Shown here: piece after piece, positions 1 to 9,667 of the stretch | How positions within the stretch are numbered: the first letter of the stretch is position 1 | Layout of the letters: each line of letters opens with the position of its first letter | Source: Toxonevra muliebris | Taxonomy: Eukaryota; Arthropoda; Insecta; Diptera; Pallopteridae | Assembly: GCA_963691655.1 (NCBI GenBank) | Contig: OY829326.1 | Span: 52,941,776-53,005,775, forward strand | Length of the DNA stretch: 64,000 nt | Direction: 5' to 3' | Made by a program: the position numbers and the translations under genes | Notes under the pieces: model-generated | Seen by the model: the letters and a program-made list of their open reading frames with translations, nothing else | What the model was told of the DNA's origin: nothing | Databases searched by the model: none

Positions 1-719
1 TTCAAAGACATGATGAAACATTTTTCAAGAGATTTTTGACCCGACCCTGGTACACAAAAATCAAACAATATCGTTCAGTTCATTGGTGGCACTCAGTACA
101 AGGAAAAAATCCAATGCAGCGTAAATTCCAAAATGTTTAAGAAATTTACAAGTTAATGAGTTTTTATACATGTCTTTTGCCATCAAGATCATCCAAATTA
201 AACTTTAACTCCTCCACAAATCTTATAAATAATCCTTTTCAAATACATTTTCATATTTGGGTAAAAGGAAATTTTCATTATTTTTTTTTTTTTTTTTTGC
301 CAAGGCGAAACAATTTTATCAAAATAAATCAGCGTATATCTATTTGTTGATTTCATAAATTTTTAGTTACAGCCGTTGTGCCAAAACATATTTTTTTTGT
401 CACCCCCCTCGGTGAGAACTATAAATAAATAATGGTTTATTTGAAATGAAAAAAACCAGAACATGTTTCAGTTTTCATCGTCACACTCTCAGTGAAAGAC
501 GGATTTTGTGAAATTTACATTTTTACAAAATTGCTAATGGTTTTTTTAAAAATTCTTAATTTACGAGAATCTGGAAATTTGGTTTTGGTAACCAAAAAAA
601 GTTTTGTTTCAAAAAAAATTTCCTTCGTTCACTATGAGGCTATTACCGCAATAAACTTGCTAGTAAAAATTCAGATCTATTGGTGATTTTTGAAAAACAA
701 CATTTCGAGATAATCGCGT
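1..719. other. AT-rich sequence, no gene recognised
   Basis: No coding region is recognisable here, only short open frames in AT-rich sequence with poly(T) runs near 280-298. The right end, 680-719, carries a short motif (TTTCGAGATAATCGCGTTT) that recurs in looser form elsewhere in the window (near 20670 and 59500). It directly abuts the stop of the RNase H reading frame that follows. Confidence 0.5.
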
Positions 720-1208
720 TTAAACTTTTGACACCTTTTGTTCAGATAGTCGGAGGTAGGCGCGCGCGCCTTCGTCTGCCTTCTCATTTCCTTCTATTCC
801 TACATGGCCTGGAACCCAAAGTATCCAGACCTTGTTTTGCAAGCCAAGCGTATTTAGTTTCTCAAGGCAGTCCCTAACCAGTTTAGACTTTACCAGGTAG
901 GATTCGAGTGCTTTGATAGCCGCTTGGCTATCAGTTAGAATCGCAATGTTCTGATTACGATAGTTTCGCTTGAGGTTGAAGTAAACACACCTGTCTATGG
1001 CGTATATTTCCGCCTGAAAGATACTGGTGCATTTACCCATGAGTTCGAAGTATTTTATCCTTGGCCCATATAACCCCGCACCTGCACCTTCGTCAGTAAG
1101 AGACCCGTCTGTATACCAGGTTATCTTTTGTTGGTTTATATTGTAGGTTTCAACCAAACCTTCCCAATCCTTTTTATTACTTAGTTTTGTGTTTTCCGTG
1201 TTTACCAT
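720..1208 (-). CDS. RNase H domain of a non-LTR retrotransposon, uninterrupted 162-codon frame
   Basis: This frame encodes a ribonuclease H1-type domain of the kind found at the C-terminal side of reverse transcriptase in I/R1/LOA-group LINEs, where it removes RNA from RNA:DNA hybrids. Three acidic catalytic motifs are visible in order: YTDGS (about residue 33), FQAEIYAI (about 64-71) and ILTDSQAAI (about 85-93). A WVPGHVGIEGNEKAD motif (about 130-144) supplies the conserved His and the fourth acidic residue. No stop or frameshift breaks the domain, unlike the three other RNase H copies in this window. No reverse transcriptase, endonuclease or zinc-knuckle tail is attached. The frame ends shortly after the domain, where unrelated repeat sequence begins. 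It is most likely a fairly young truncated retrotransposon piece; a captured solo RNase H is possible but unproven. Confidence 0.75.
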   Translation of the reverse strand: MVNTENTKLSNKKDWEGLVETYNINQQKITWYTDGSLTDEGAGAGLYGPRIKYFELMGKCTSIFQAEIYAIDRCVYFNLKRNYRNQNIAILTDSQAAIKALESYLVKSKLVRDCLEKLNTLGLQNKVWILWVPGHVGIEGNEKADEGARAYLRLSEQKVSKV

Positions 1209-4087
1209 ACGACATTTTTTTGTTAAAAACGCTTTAGCTCTATTTTATTAAGTGTTTGTGGGCATGCAACCCTGTGTGTGCTGCCAAAAGTATTTATGCC
1301 ATATAATTTTTTGACTTAATTTGGCAACACTGTTCAAAACATTTTTTTGAAACACAAAGCAAGAAAAGATAATCTGAAATGATTTTTCGTAAGCTTTTTC
1401 AGTTTACAGGCATTTCTAAATTATAATAAAGTATAGTTTCACAATAAACAAAATGATTTTTATGTTGGAAGACATTGCGAAAAATGTAAAAAATGTAAAC
1501 AAATCAATGACGGAGATTATTAAATACTCCATTTTAAACGCTGTTCATAAACACGAAACCTTAAACTCGGGTTTATGCGTCAATGTGATCGTACTATAAA
1601 ACTATCAACTCTATTAAGTTGTCTAGCAATTTAACAAAAACTGAAACTTTCTGTTTTAAAATCTCAATGGGCGAGGCGGATGGAAACTTTTAAAACCCTT
1701 TTACAATGAAATGGGGATCAGCGAAGGCGAATCCATATTTGGTTTTGCTATATCGTTTCTAGTTTCCATATAGTCAAGAAAGGGTTAAATGAGAATGAAT
1801 AGTAAAAGGCTTTGTATTGAGGGCTAAAGAGCTCAAAACTGAAAAATTAATGAAAAATTTGAACAAGAAATGGGGGTCAGAAAATACGATTTTGGGTCCA
1901 GTTTTTCGCTATCTTCTCTGGTTTCCTTACGATCCCGAAAGGATTGAGCGGGACTCAACTAAACGGGGGAACTGCATATTTTCCTAGCGCAAATTTTCAC
2001 TCAGTTAAGCGAGCAAATCAATTAAGTAGGACGCAAATTAGTGAAATCTACTGTATTATTTTTGAGAGTTACATAAATTCCATGCTTTTACATCTATCTA
2101 GCCCACGTAAAAAAGTTTCGCTTTAAAAGAAAATTAAATAAAAGTTTTTTTTTTGTTTAATTCCTTTATAATGGTTTATCTTAAACAGTAAAAAATACTT
2201 TTATATTGCAACTAGTTATTGCTGTTAACTATTTAGCAATTTTCTTAGGAATTATAGTTAAAAACACAAATTTAAGTTATACAGAACTGAAAATGAAAAC
2301 TGCTGCCAAATTATTCACACTGGAAAATGTACATAAAAAAACGAAAAATCAATAAAAATGGTATAATTTTCAAATTGACCATTATGTACAGTTGCATTTC
2401 AATGTTTACACACACACACACACAAAAGCTAGGTTACCTTTGGGCGGCAAAAGTGGCAACTCCCCATTTTTTTTTACTGTTTTGCTCCCAAGCATCCAAT
2501 TTTACTAATATTAGGTCGAAAAATTATTATTAGAAAAAAATTTTTGATCGCACAAAAATTAATTTTCGCCTTTGTCCCCCCTATTTTTGCCCTTTTTCAA
2601 AATGTTTCACCAGGAACACTGCACCAAGATACATAAACGAATACTAAATACTTGTTTGGGTGTTACTATCAATACATACATAAACGCCACTGTGCGTAGA
2701 TGATAAAATTTTACTCTTTCAACTCCCTCCCCCACAATTTCAGTTTTTCACAAAAAAACAAATCGCCCAAATGAAGTTGCACCAGCACAATAAAACAAGT
2801 CCAGTATTTTTTTTTTTTTCATTATTTCTTCTCAATTATCTCACCTCCTTTTCAATTCCTCTCTCAATTCGTTTGTGTGTGTGTATGTATGGGTGAGTGG
2901 TCACATTCAGTACATCGTTTATTTTGCTCCTTTTTTGAGTGCATTTCTTTTTATTTTTTTCCTCTACTTCGCCCAAAGTTCACTCGGCACGCGCCCTACT
3001 ATAGCCAGTGCTGCTTTTACTGCTGTTGGCTGTTAGCTTTGACGTTGGCGTCTAGACGCTAGCGTTTGTAAATTTTGCGGTTGCTCTCGAAATCTAAATT
3101 TCAAGTTCGTATGATTTTTTACTACCATTTTTTTCATGTTTTCACACTATATTTTTTGTTTGTTTTTTTGTTTTACAATTGTGAATTCGTACTTTGTTTC
3201 AGTTTAACATTTATTTCTTATTATTTCCTCTTTTTTTTTTGTGTTTCTGTTTTTGAGAAATTAATTCAGTGTTTGCTGTTTTGTTTTGTAGTTTTTCAAT
3301 CCATTTTCATTTTGGGCACAACACAAAATAAGCTACACAAAAGTTTTACACAAACAAGAACAACGAAAACAACAAGTAGAAACCAACGTAAAGTAAAAAA
3401 TGAGGACGGTTGAAAATGAAACCGGATTTTTAGAGGACCAAAGAAGAATTCTACATTTCGCATTTTTGTCTTTTTGTTTTTTTTTTTTTTAATTTGGCTT
3501 CCTTTTTCTTGCTTTAAGATGATTTAGTGAAATTTTTTTGATAAAATTTTTATATTTGACAGATATTTTGGAATGTTTGTATTTATGTACATATGTGTAG
3601 ATATATTCTTCTGATTGCCATTCAAAAATCTTAGGCTCTTTTTGAATCTTTTCTATTTATTTCTTTCTTCCAAACTGCGAAGTTTAAGAGAAATAAGAAG
3701 TTGGAATTAGGTTCAATCGATAACATTGTGCGACACATTTTTTTGGCATGAGTTTTGAATTCTGATTCTGAAAAAGAAAGTTCTGTAGAGAAATACAGCA
3801 TTCACAGTTCTTCTAGGTTAGTGAAGCTAGGTTTCTTTTTTCTGGTATTTATGTCCTTGATCTACTTTTAAAAAGATCATTAACTTAACTAACATAGAAA
3901 ACTAATTGCTCAGTTGGTCTTCGTATTTCAGAATCTAAAGTCAAATTTCCAGGCCGGTAGTGTAACGATAACCGGTTTGGGGGAGTAGATTATCCGGAGC
4001 TCCGGCGGAATAGGAGACCCCAAAATTATAAAACGTGATTTGAGGAATGATTTCGATAATATTATCGACACCTTTGCCGGAACAAAG
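1209..4087. other. Non-coding AT-rich sequence with simple repeats
   Basis: No gene is supported. It contains two diverged direct copies of an approximately 80-bp unit (1704-1790 and 1867-1945), a CA dinucleotide run at 2408-2424, and poly(T) runs near 2806-2819, 3230-3240 and 3478-3490. Open frames such as 3075-3413 are Phe/Tyr-rich translations of T-rich DNA and show no domain. Confidence 0.5.
1704..1945. repeat. Two diverged direct copies of an ~80-bp unit
   Basis: Copy 1 (about 1704-1790) and copy 2 (about 1867-1945) share the order GAAATGGGG, TCAG, a TTTTGCTAT/TTTTCGCTAT block, and a CTAGTTTCC/CTGGTTTCC block followed by a purine-rich end. The second half of the unit resembles segments at about 9361-9410 and 41331-41390, which marks it as a dispersed repeat family rather than a local duplication. 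It has no coding potential. Confidence 0.45.
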
Positions 4088-4095
4088 GCTGCAAG
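4088..4095. repeat. Target-site duplication, left copy (GCTGCAAG)
   Basis: This octamer directly abuts the left terminus of the hAT element and is identical to 5012-5019. Confidence 0.9.
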
Positions 4096-5011
4096 CAGCG
4101 ATGCCAACTTGCGGGGAATTCTCCGATTTGCGGGGAATTTTACTGAGTGCGGGGAATCGGGGAATCCGCTGTCTGTACAATATTTTTTGTCAAATTTTAT
4201 GTAATGTAAAAAGTTTAACTTACGCAATACTTCATATTTTGGGTCTTAAAATCTTCGTCTTTTCTTATTTGGCTTGGAGAAATCGATTTTTAAAAAGGAG
4301 TGCTATTTGAAAGTGCGCCGAGTGTCCGTCAGGCAAAAACAATCGCGCAGCGCTTCAACTTCCCTTTCGACCGTTCAGAAAACTATGCCTTAGTCCAGCA
4401 CCTCCTGATTAATAACTCTTAATCCTAGCTGACTAATCTGTAAAGTTACAAATTACGAAGAAGATGAAATATATTTTATTTGTTAAAAACCGATATTCAA
4501 AACTTTGAACCCGTTTTTCTCAGAATAAGGTTTGTGCCATTTTTTATTTGAGTCAAAAGAGAGCTCCTTTAAGAACTTGAATGTCCAAAAGTGGGCTGAA
4601 CGTCTAGTAACTCGAAACACTCCATCTCGTTCAAATTTTGTGTGGCAACTACTACCCAATAGTATTAAACTTTGTGCAAGCTTGAGCCGGATCGATTTTG
4701 AGAGTGGATTCCCTTGAAGTGAATCTCCCATGTACCAAAAGAATTCCGGAGTCAGAAAGTACATTTTAAATTAATCTACCAGTCATGTAAAAATTGGTTA
4801 AGTTTTGGACCGAGAAAGTTCAGGGTCGCCTTAATATAACACTCATTGATTTCAATTTTAGGTAATTTTTCGTTTTTGTAAAATGTTTATATGGAAAGTA
4901 CATGTCACGTTTTTATAATATGAAATTATATCGATGCGGGGAATTCGATCGAAAATCGGGGAATTTCTCGAGGGCTATCGGGGAGAAAGAAAAAATGAGT
5001 TGGCATCCCTG
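4096..5011. mobile_element. Non-autonomous hAT element (916 bp) with perfect 8-bp target duplication
   Basis: The left terminus begins CAGCGATGCCAACTT and the right terminus, reverse-complemented, begins CAGGGATGCCAACTC: 13 of 15 bases match. Both ends are flanked by the identical octamer GCTGCAAG (4088-4095 and 5012-5019). An 8-bp duplication with CA..TG termini is the hAT signature. Copies of CGGGGAATT/CGGGGAATC occur just inside both ends (four near 4110-4165, three near 4935-4980), all on the same strand; such subterminal repeats are typical hAT transposase-binding sites. The interior has only short frames (for example 4483-4764, -) with no recognisable transposase, so mobilisation would need a transposase in trans. 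The exact duplication suggests a moderately recent insertion. Confidence 0.9.
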
Positions 5012-5019
5012 GCTGCAAG
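5012..5019. repeat. Target-site duplication, right copy (GCTGCAAG)
   Basis: This is the exact partner of 4088-4095 and abuts the right terminus of the hAT element. Confidence 0.9.
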
Positions 5020-5279
5020 AAACAATTCCTAAAATAAGATTATCAAATTATCAATTTTTATTCATTTAGGTTTATTTTAACCTGCTAGAATCGATAGAGC
5101 TAAACCAAGTTTGGTCTCTCAGGTACCGTCAATTACCTAATTGATTTCCAAGCTTTTTAATGATAACTATTGACAATTGTATCCGTTTCGGAAAGAGATA
5201 TGTGATAGGTTCCCGGAACAATGGTTAAGTCCAAAGGTGGTACTTCGGGGTCTCCGTCATGTCTGGGAAGTGCGTAAGT

Positions 5280-5482
5280 ATCTGCGATGATATTCAAGCT
5301 GCACTGAAGGCCCTTGCTAACCCTGTTATGCATTAAATGAGTTCCAGGACACTGTGGTATTAATGGGAATGAACTAGCTGATAAACTAGCTAATGACGGT
5401 TCTGCAATTACACCATGGAGTCCAAAACCTTTTCTTGGCGTAAGTTCTGGGGAGATCATGCGGTGGATTAGCGATTTCGTGG
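5280..5482 (+). pseudogene. RNase H pseudogene of a non-LTR retrotransposon, 5' piece
   Basis: Read on the + strand, this piece gives DIQAALKALANPV (from about 5289), equivalent to the third acidic motif region of retrotransposon RNase H. After a stop and frame change it gives VPGHCGINGNELADKLAND (from about 5340). It continues as a frame ending in MRWISDF at the edge of an inserted element. The N-terminal half of the domain with the YTDGS and QAE motifs is not recognisable upstream. The reading frame resumes after the insertion at 6346, so this was one continuous retrotransposon tail before it was split. It is broken and cannot make a functional protein. Confidence 0.75.
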
Positions 5483-6345
5483 CTTTTTTTTTTTGTGCGT
5501 TGGCAGGTTTAAACCTTCATAGGTACGGCAGAGCTCCTGTTCGTGTCCGGTTATGTCGGATTCCTACCGACTAAAACCACCTACTTTCTCTTCTTTCCGT
5601 CGTCTTCTGTGTTCATGGCGTTTTGTAGCCTTCGTTCTGCTTTCCGCACGTTTTCCGCATTCCTCAGCGCAGTTATTATGATTTTCCCTGTTTTACTAGC
5701 AGCAGTCCATTTCTCTACCGAGTCTCACATCTGTGCTGTCATATTTTCTACAGTGGGGGGGTTCACCAAATGCTCTCTCCAATCCCTTCTGGTCCCTGTT
5801 AAATCGTGGATAGTGAAAGAGAATGTGTGTTGAGTCCTCGGGCTCGTTCGGACACTGGGGGCAGAACGGATCCTCTTCTATTTTAAACATGTGGAGATAG
5901 GCCTTAAAACATCCGTGCCCGTTGAAAAATTGGGTGTGATAAAAATCATTTCTCCATGTCTCCAATCCATCCATGGTGTAATATGTGGAATTAGGTTAAA
6001 TGTGCAACGACCCATCTGGGATCGCTCCCATCTTCGCTGCCATTCCATGACAGTGCACTGCCTCTCATCCTTCTTTGTTGTGTTCGTAGGTCTGCTTCAT
6101 CTCGGTCGCAAGTAGATTGATGGGCACTTTTCTGGCAATGACGCAGATAGCGTCGTCCGACACCGTACGGTAAGCGCTGGCTACCTTCCAGGCACTGATC
6201 CTATAGGTTGATCGGATACCTTTAAGATGTGTCTTCTTAGCGTCCGCCCAAATGGGCGCAGCATATAGTATCACTAAGCTGGTCATCGTTGAAAGCAGCT
6301 GATGCTTGCCCTCCCTAGGGCCTCCTGTGTTCCACATAATACGTG
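5483..6345 (-). mobile_element. 5'-truncated R1-like non-LTR retrotransposon inserted into the RNase H pseudogene
   Basis: This is the minus-strand 3' end of a LINE closely related to the copy at 22815-24663. Frames 6065-6337 (APIWADAKK, WKVASAYRTVSDDAI) and 5696-5974 (FFNGHGCFKAYLHMFK, then CPQCP with a downstream His) match the post-RT region and the C-terminal zinc knuckle of that copy. Frameshifts separate the two pieces. The poly(A) tail appears as an 11-base T run at 5484-5494 on the + strand. The insertion is bracketed by a near-exact duplication, TTAGCG-ATTTCGTGG at 5468-5482 and the same with a few extra bases at 6346-6364. This is consistent with target-primed reverse transcription and 5' truncation. 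Confidence 0.85.
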
Positions 6346-6600
6346 TTAGCGCGCAATTTCGTGGGTTCTATACATAGAGTAAGATGGTCCGAGCTTGACT
6401 CCTGTAGAACCGCAAAGTGCTTCGTGAGACAACCTAACAGGAAATCAGCGGAGTTGTAGCTGCCCAGCGTTAGTGAGAATCAGATTAAGGCTGTTGGGTA
6501 GTGATGTCTTGAGTATGAATAATATATATACTCTCCCTCTTCCTGAGCTTCTAAGGTTCATTAGTAAAACAAAGAAGTTCAAGGTTGAGACATCCTAGAC
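6346..6600 (+). pseudogene. RNase H-type retrotransposon pseudogene, 3' piece after the insertion
   Basis: After the duplicated target, the + strand reads a degenerate frame containing RWSELDSCRTAKCFVRQP (about 6383-6437), the segment that follows RNase H in I/Jockey-like elements. It is then followed by a short terminal segment resembling LPELLRFISKTK (about 6537-6572). The zinc-knuckle stretch normally between these parts is missing, so an internal deletion has occurred. Together with 5280-5482 it forms one decayed retrotransposon tail. Confidence 0.6.
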
Positions 6601-7671
6601 CTTTTCTTCTTCCGATTTATTCCCTCACATATCTTTTCTGGCTTTCTACTCTCTTCTACTGGCTTTATCTTGGGTATAGTATAATGATCTTTGGTACTGA
6701 GTGCTTTGGTTTAGTCCAGTTCACCTTCAACTCTAAACTCCATATTGCAATTGATTCTTTTCTAAACGAATATAAATTTGTTATTACCAATGAATTAGTT
6801 TCCGAAAAAATGTATTTAAGTCATCGGTGGCCAATGGTTTCGAAAGGGTTAAGTGCTTTGAATGAAATTTAAATTTTATTTATTTATGTGCCAAAGAAGA
6901 TTTGATAACAGAGCTGATGATTTTTCAAACTAATAACCGGTTTGTAGGAAACAAACTAGGCAAAATATCCCAAAACCCTTCCTAAGATCCACTTTTCTTA
7001 TGCTTTGAATTTACAAACTTGGTGAACGTCCTAAACTGGTTTCAAAAATTTATGGTAACCCTAACCATAACTAATGAAATCAAAGAATTGTCGCACCCAT
7101 AACATATCAATAAACTCTCTATAAACTCACTACTCATTAATGAAAGATACAAGAACCCGGAAAAGAAAAAAAAAGACCCATCAATGAGAGGTGGAGCCTT
7201 AAATGCCAACGTGATTTTCTATGATGTTATGCCGCCGTTGCCAATGCAGTCGCTTAACACTTGCCACTGCCACTAGGTTATTATCACCATCGCAAAAATC
7301 ACCAAGTATTTTCTACATACATACACTACTTCTTTACGCTTTATAAAAACTACGTTGCATTTTTTATTGGCGGTAAATTCTTTTGAAATAGTAACAAAGA
7401 CAACAACAAAATAGCAACTTGACATAGCCAGTTGCCAGCCAACTGCATTGATTAAGTGTTAACAATGTTAAGAAGGATTATTGCGCGCCTGCAAAATCGA
7501 AGAGCAATTGTTACAGCATAAAACAACACTGTACAGCAATTTTGTCGCACTTGCTACCAATCGATGCACAGTGGTTTGGCTTTTGTTATATTCGGGACAA
7601 AAGTCATTTTTGAATTTCTAGAAAACTTTAAATAAAAATTCACAATAAACACTTTGTTTCAATAATAATAA
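6601..7671. other. Non-coding sequence, probably partly 3' UTR of the preceding retrotransposon
   Basis: The first roughly 120 bases may be 3' untranslated sequence of the retrotransposon tail. The remainder is AT-rich with no frame, RNA gene or repeat that I can support. Confidence 0.35.
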
Positions 7672-7674
7672 TTA

Positions 7675-8180
7675 CACAGTCCAACAAATTAAGACTTTAC
7701 AGAAAGGCCTTCCTATAATCCTGAAAGGGTATATTGTATAGACAATTTTTGTAAAACAAACTTATAGTCCAGCACGTCTCAGTTTTTTTTTTTACAGTGG
7801 GTCAAAGTTTTCTTATTTTGGTCGAAAGAAGCTGAATACTAGGTGCAAAAAGTGTTATAAATTGTTGTCTGAGGAAAATCTTATTGGCAAAGTTGGGTGG
7901 TAGAATTTTACAAGGGTCATTTTTGTAGAACATTTTAACCCTTTAGTTCCTCTTGTTATGGGACAATTTGTCCCTTTTTTTGATGAAAACCTGAAAAGTC
8001 CTTTCAAAAGAGATATTTAAGGATTAAAATATTCCACAAAAATATTTGCTAAAACATTTCACTAGGGATCACCAAAGACATAAAAGTGCTATAAGTTCGT
8101 TTTACAAAAATGGTCTATACAACATACCCTTTCAGGATTATAGGGTGGCTATTCTATTGCAAAAATGCTGTTGGACTGTG
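7675..8180. mobile_element. Foldback/MITE element with ~95-bp inverted arms and TTA target duplication
   Basis: The left arm starts CACAGTCCAACA, and the right end, reverse-complemented, starts the same way. Further in, both arms share CCTATAATCCTGAAAGGGTA and then TTTTTGTAAAAC, so the inverted homology extends roughly 95 bp with small interruptions. Both ends are flanked by TTA (7672-7674 and 8181-8183), a 3-bp duplication compatible with the PIF/Harbinger superfamily. The interior has no transposase. Superfamily assignment is tentative because a 3-bp repeat in AT-rich DNA is weak evidence. Confidence 0.8.
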
Positions 8181-8183
8181 TTA

Positions 8184-9062
8184 TTTATAAATTCAATGTG
8201 AACGCTACAAGACCCCTGGTGAATTGAGTGGGGTTATAATTGTTTTTTTTTTATGGATTATTATCAACCATAATATCCTAGTTGAAATTCTAAATAATCT
8301 TATTTCAAATTCATATTTGTTTATATTTTACTTTGTTGCTTAAAAATACAAGGAAGGGGCAATCGAAAATAATCATAAATAATAAATAATTTGAGTCCAA
8401 AACCTTTAAATTCGTCGTCAGAAAAACGATTTTAAAATTTGATGTCGAACCACGGAACCTTCAAACATCGAAAAAAGTTATACCATGTCGACGAAACAGA
8501 CTAGTCAATTCTAATGAAATCTATTGTAATCGTAATCCAATAAATATTTAATAATTTTGTCTGGCTCGCCACTGTGCGATGTAAAATCAGAGTTGCAATG
8601 GAACTTTTTGTATTTCTGCTACTATTGTGAATGCTGCTCAAAATCCCATCATTAACGTTTTTTCTTCTTTTTTTGATAATGAGTTTGTGTTTGAGTTTGT
8701 ATGTTTGTATGCTTGGGTTAAAGCTGCTGCTTCATGGGTTTTCCGTTTGCTCCACTGTGAATATATAATGCAGTAAGAAACAGTAGTTCAGAGGAAAATA
8801 ACGAAACAGTGGGCTCAGTTAACACACATATTTAAAAATCGCTCACCTTCTAAAATATTTTTCGTATAAATATTTTTAATATTCTCCTAACAGAACTAAA
8901 TACCTACATATTTCCTCATAGGAATTAAATTCTATGTATGGAAAGGGAATAGTGTTGCTACACTTTCTGGAGAATCCGTATTTGCTTTCATTTTTCAATA
9001 AATCGTGAGTAAGTAAAATAAGTTTTAGTGCAGTACTTAGTGAACATCTGCCGGTGCACACT
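8184..9062. other. AT-rich sequence, no gene recognised
   Basis: Nothing beyond short AT-rich open frames and simple TTTGTATGTTTG-like repeats near 8690-8715 is visible. Confidence 0.4.
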
Positions 9063-9070
9063 GGTGGAAT

Positions 9071-9659
9071 TAGGGTTACCAGATGCAAAATGGGCTTTAT
9101 CTGGACATTGAGATAAAATATCGGGATTTTTCAGCTTTCATCTAGTCGCATGCACAAAAAAATCTGTGCTGTTGTATACCACTGAAAATGAACCTCGGTA
9201 TATTTTATGATGTTTCCCAAATATTTCAACTCTAGCGATTATCGTTCGTGAAAAACCTTTGACTTTTTTAATTTTGCTTCTTTTCTGTTATTTAGTGAAC
9301 TTTTGTCTTATGCGCCTTTCCGAACGGTAATAATTTAGGGTTGCTGATTACGACTGCGTACTCAGTTTTTCTCCTTCATATCTAGTTCTCCCACAATATG
9401 GACCTGAAGTTTTTCGACCGAGTACGCAGTCGTGATCAGCGACTAAAACTTTTGCTACACTGTGTAATTAGTGTAGCAAACATATTTAACCTTGAAATTA
9501 AGGAGCCGATGCATAAATATTTTCAGCGCCTGAAATGTGTTTGCTCAAATTTAATACTAAAAATTTTAGCTCTACCAATTTTAAAATTTTATCTGGACAA
9601 ATTTCTGAAAGTATGGACTCTGGACAATCAAGACGAATCAAGATCGTCTGGCAACCCTA
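9071..9659. mobile_element. Non-autonomous hAT element (589 bp)
   Basis: The left terminus begins TAGGGTTACCAGATG and the right terminus, reverse-complemented, begins TAGGGTTGCCAGACG. The flanking octamers are GGTGGAAT (9063-9070) and GGTAGAAT (9660-9667), 7 of 8 identical, as expected for an older hAT insertion. A TTATCTGGACA motif occurs inside both ends (about 9097 and 9590) in the same orientation. The frame at 9398-9664 spans the right half but has no recognisable transposase motif. The element also contains a compact hairpin at 9343-9440. Confidence 0.85.
9343..9440. repeat. Perfect-type hairpin nested in the hAT element
   Basis: Arms 9343-9363 and 9420-9440 are inverted copies matching at 20 of 21 bases (GCTGATTACGACTGCGTAC core), separated by a 56-base loop. 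The arms are more GC-rich than their surroundings. The loop contains a segment related to 41331-41390. It may be a tiny secondary insertion or part of the element itself. Confidence 0.8.
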
Positions 9660-9667
9660 GGTAGAAT

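Noticed and set aside
1274..1336. GTGCTGCCAAA / TTTGGCAACAC inverted pair as transposon ends
   Set aside because: The spacing is very short and no flanking duplication is visible. Too weak to call an element.
3075..3413. 112-codon Phe-rich frame
   Set aside because: Translation of T-rich DNA without signal peptide logic, domain or promoter.
4483..4764. 93-codon minus-strand frame inside the hAT element
   Set aside because: Shows no hAT transposase motif (no DETTD-like site, no dimerisation region). Part of it resembles a dispersed non-coding repeat near 29400.
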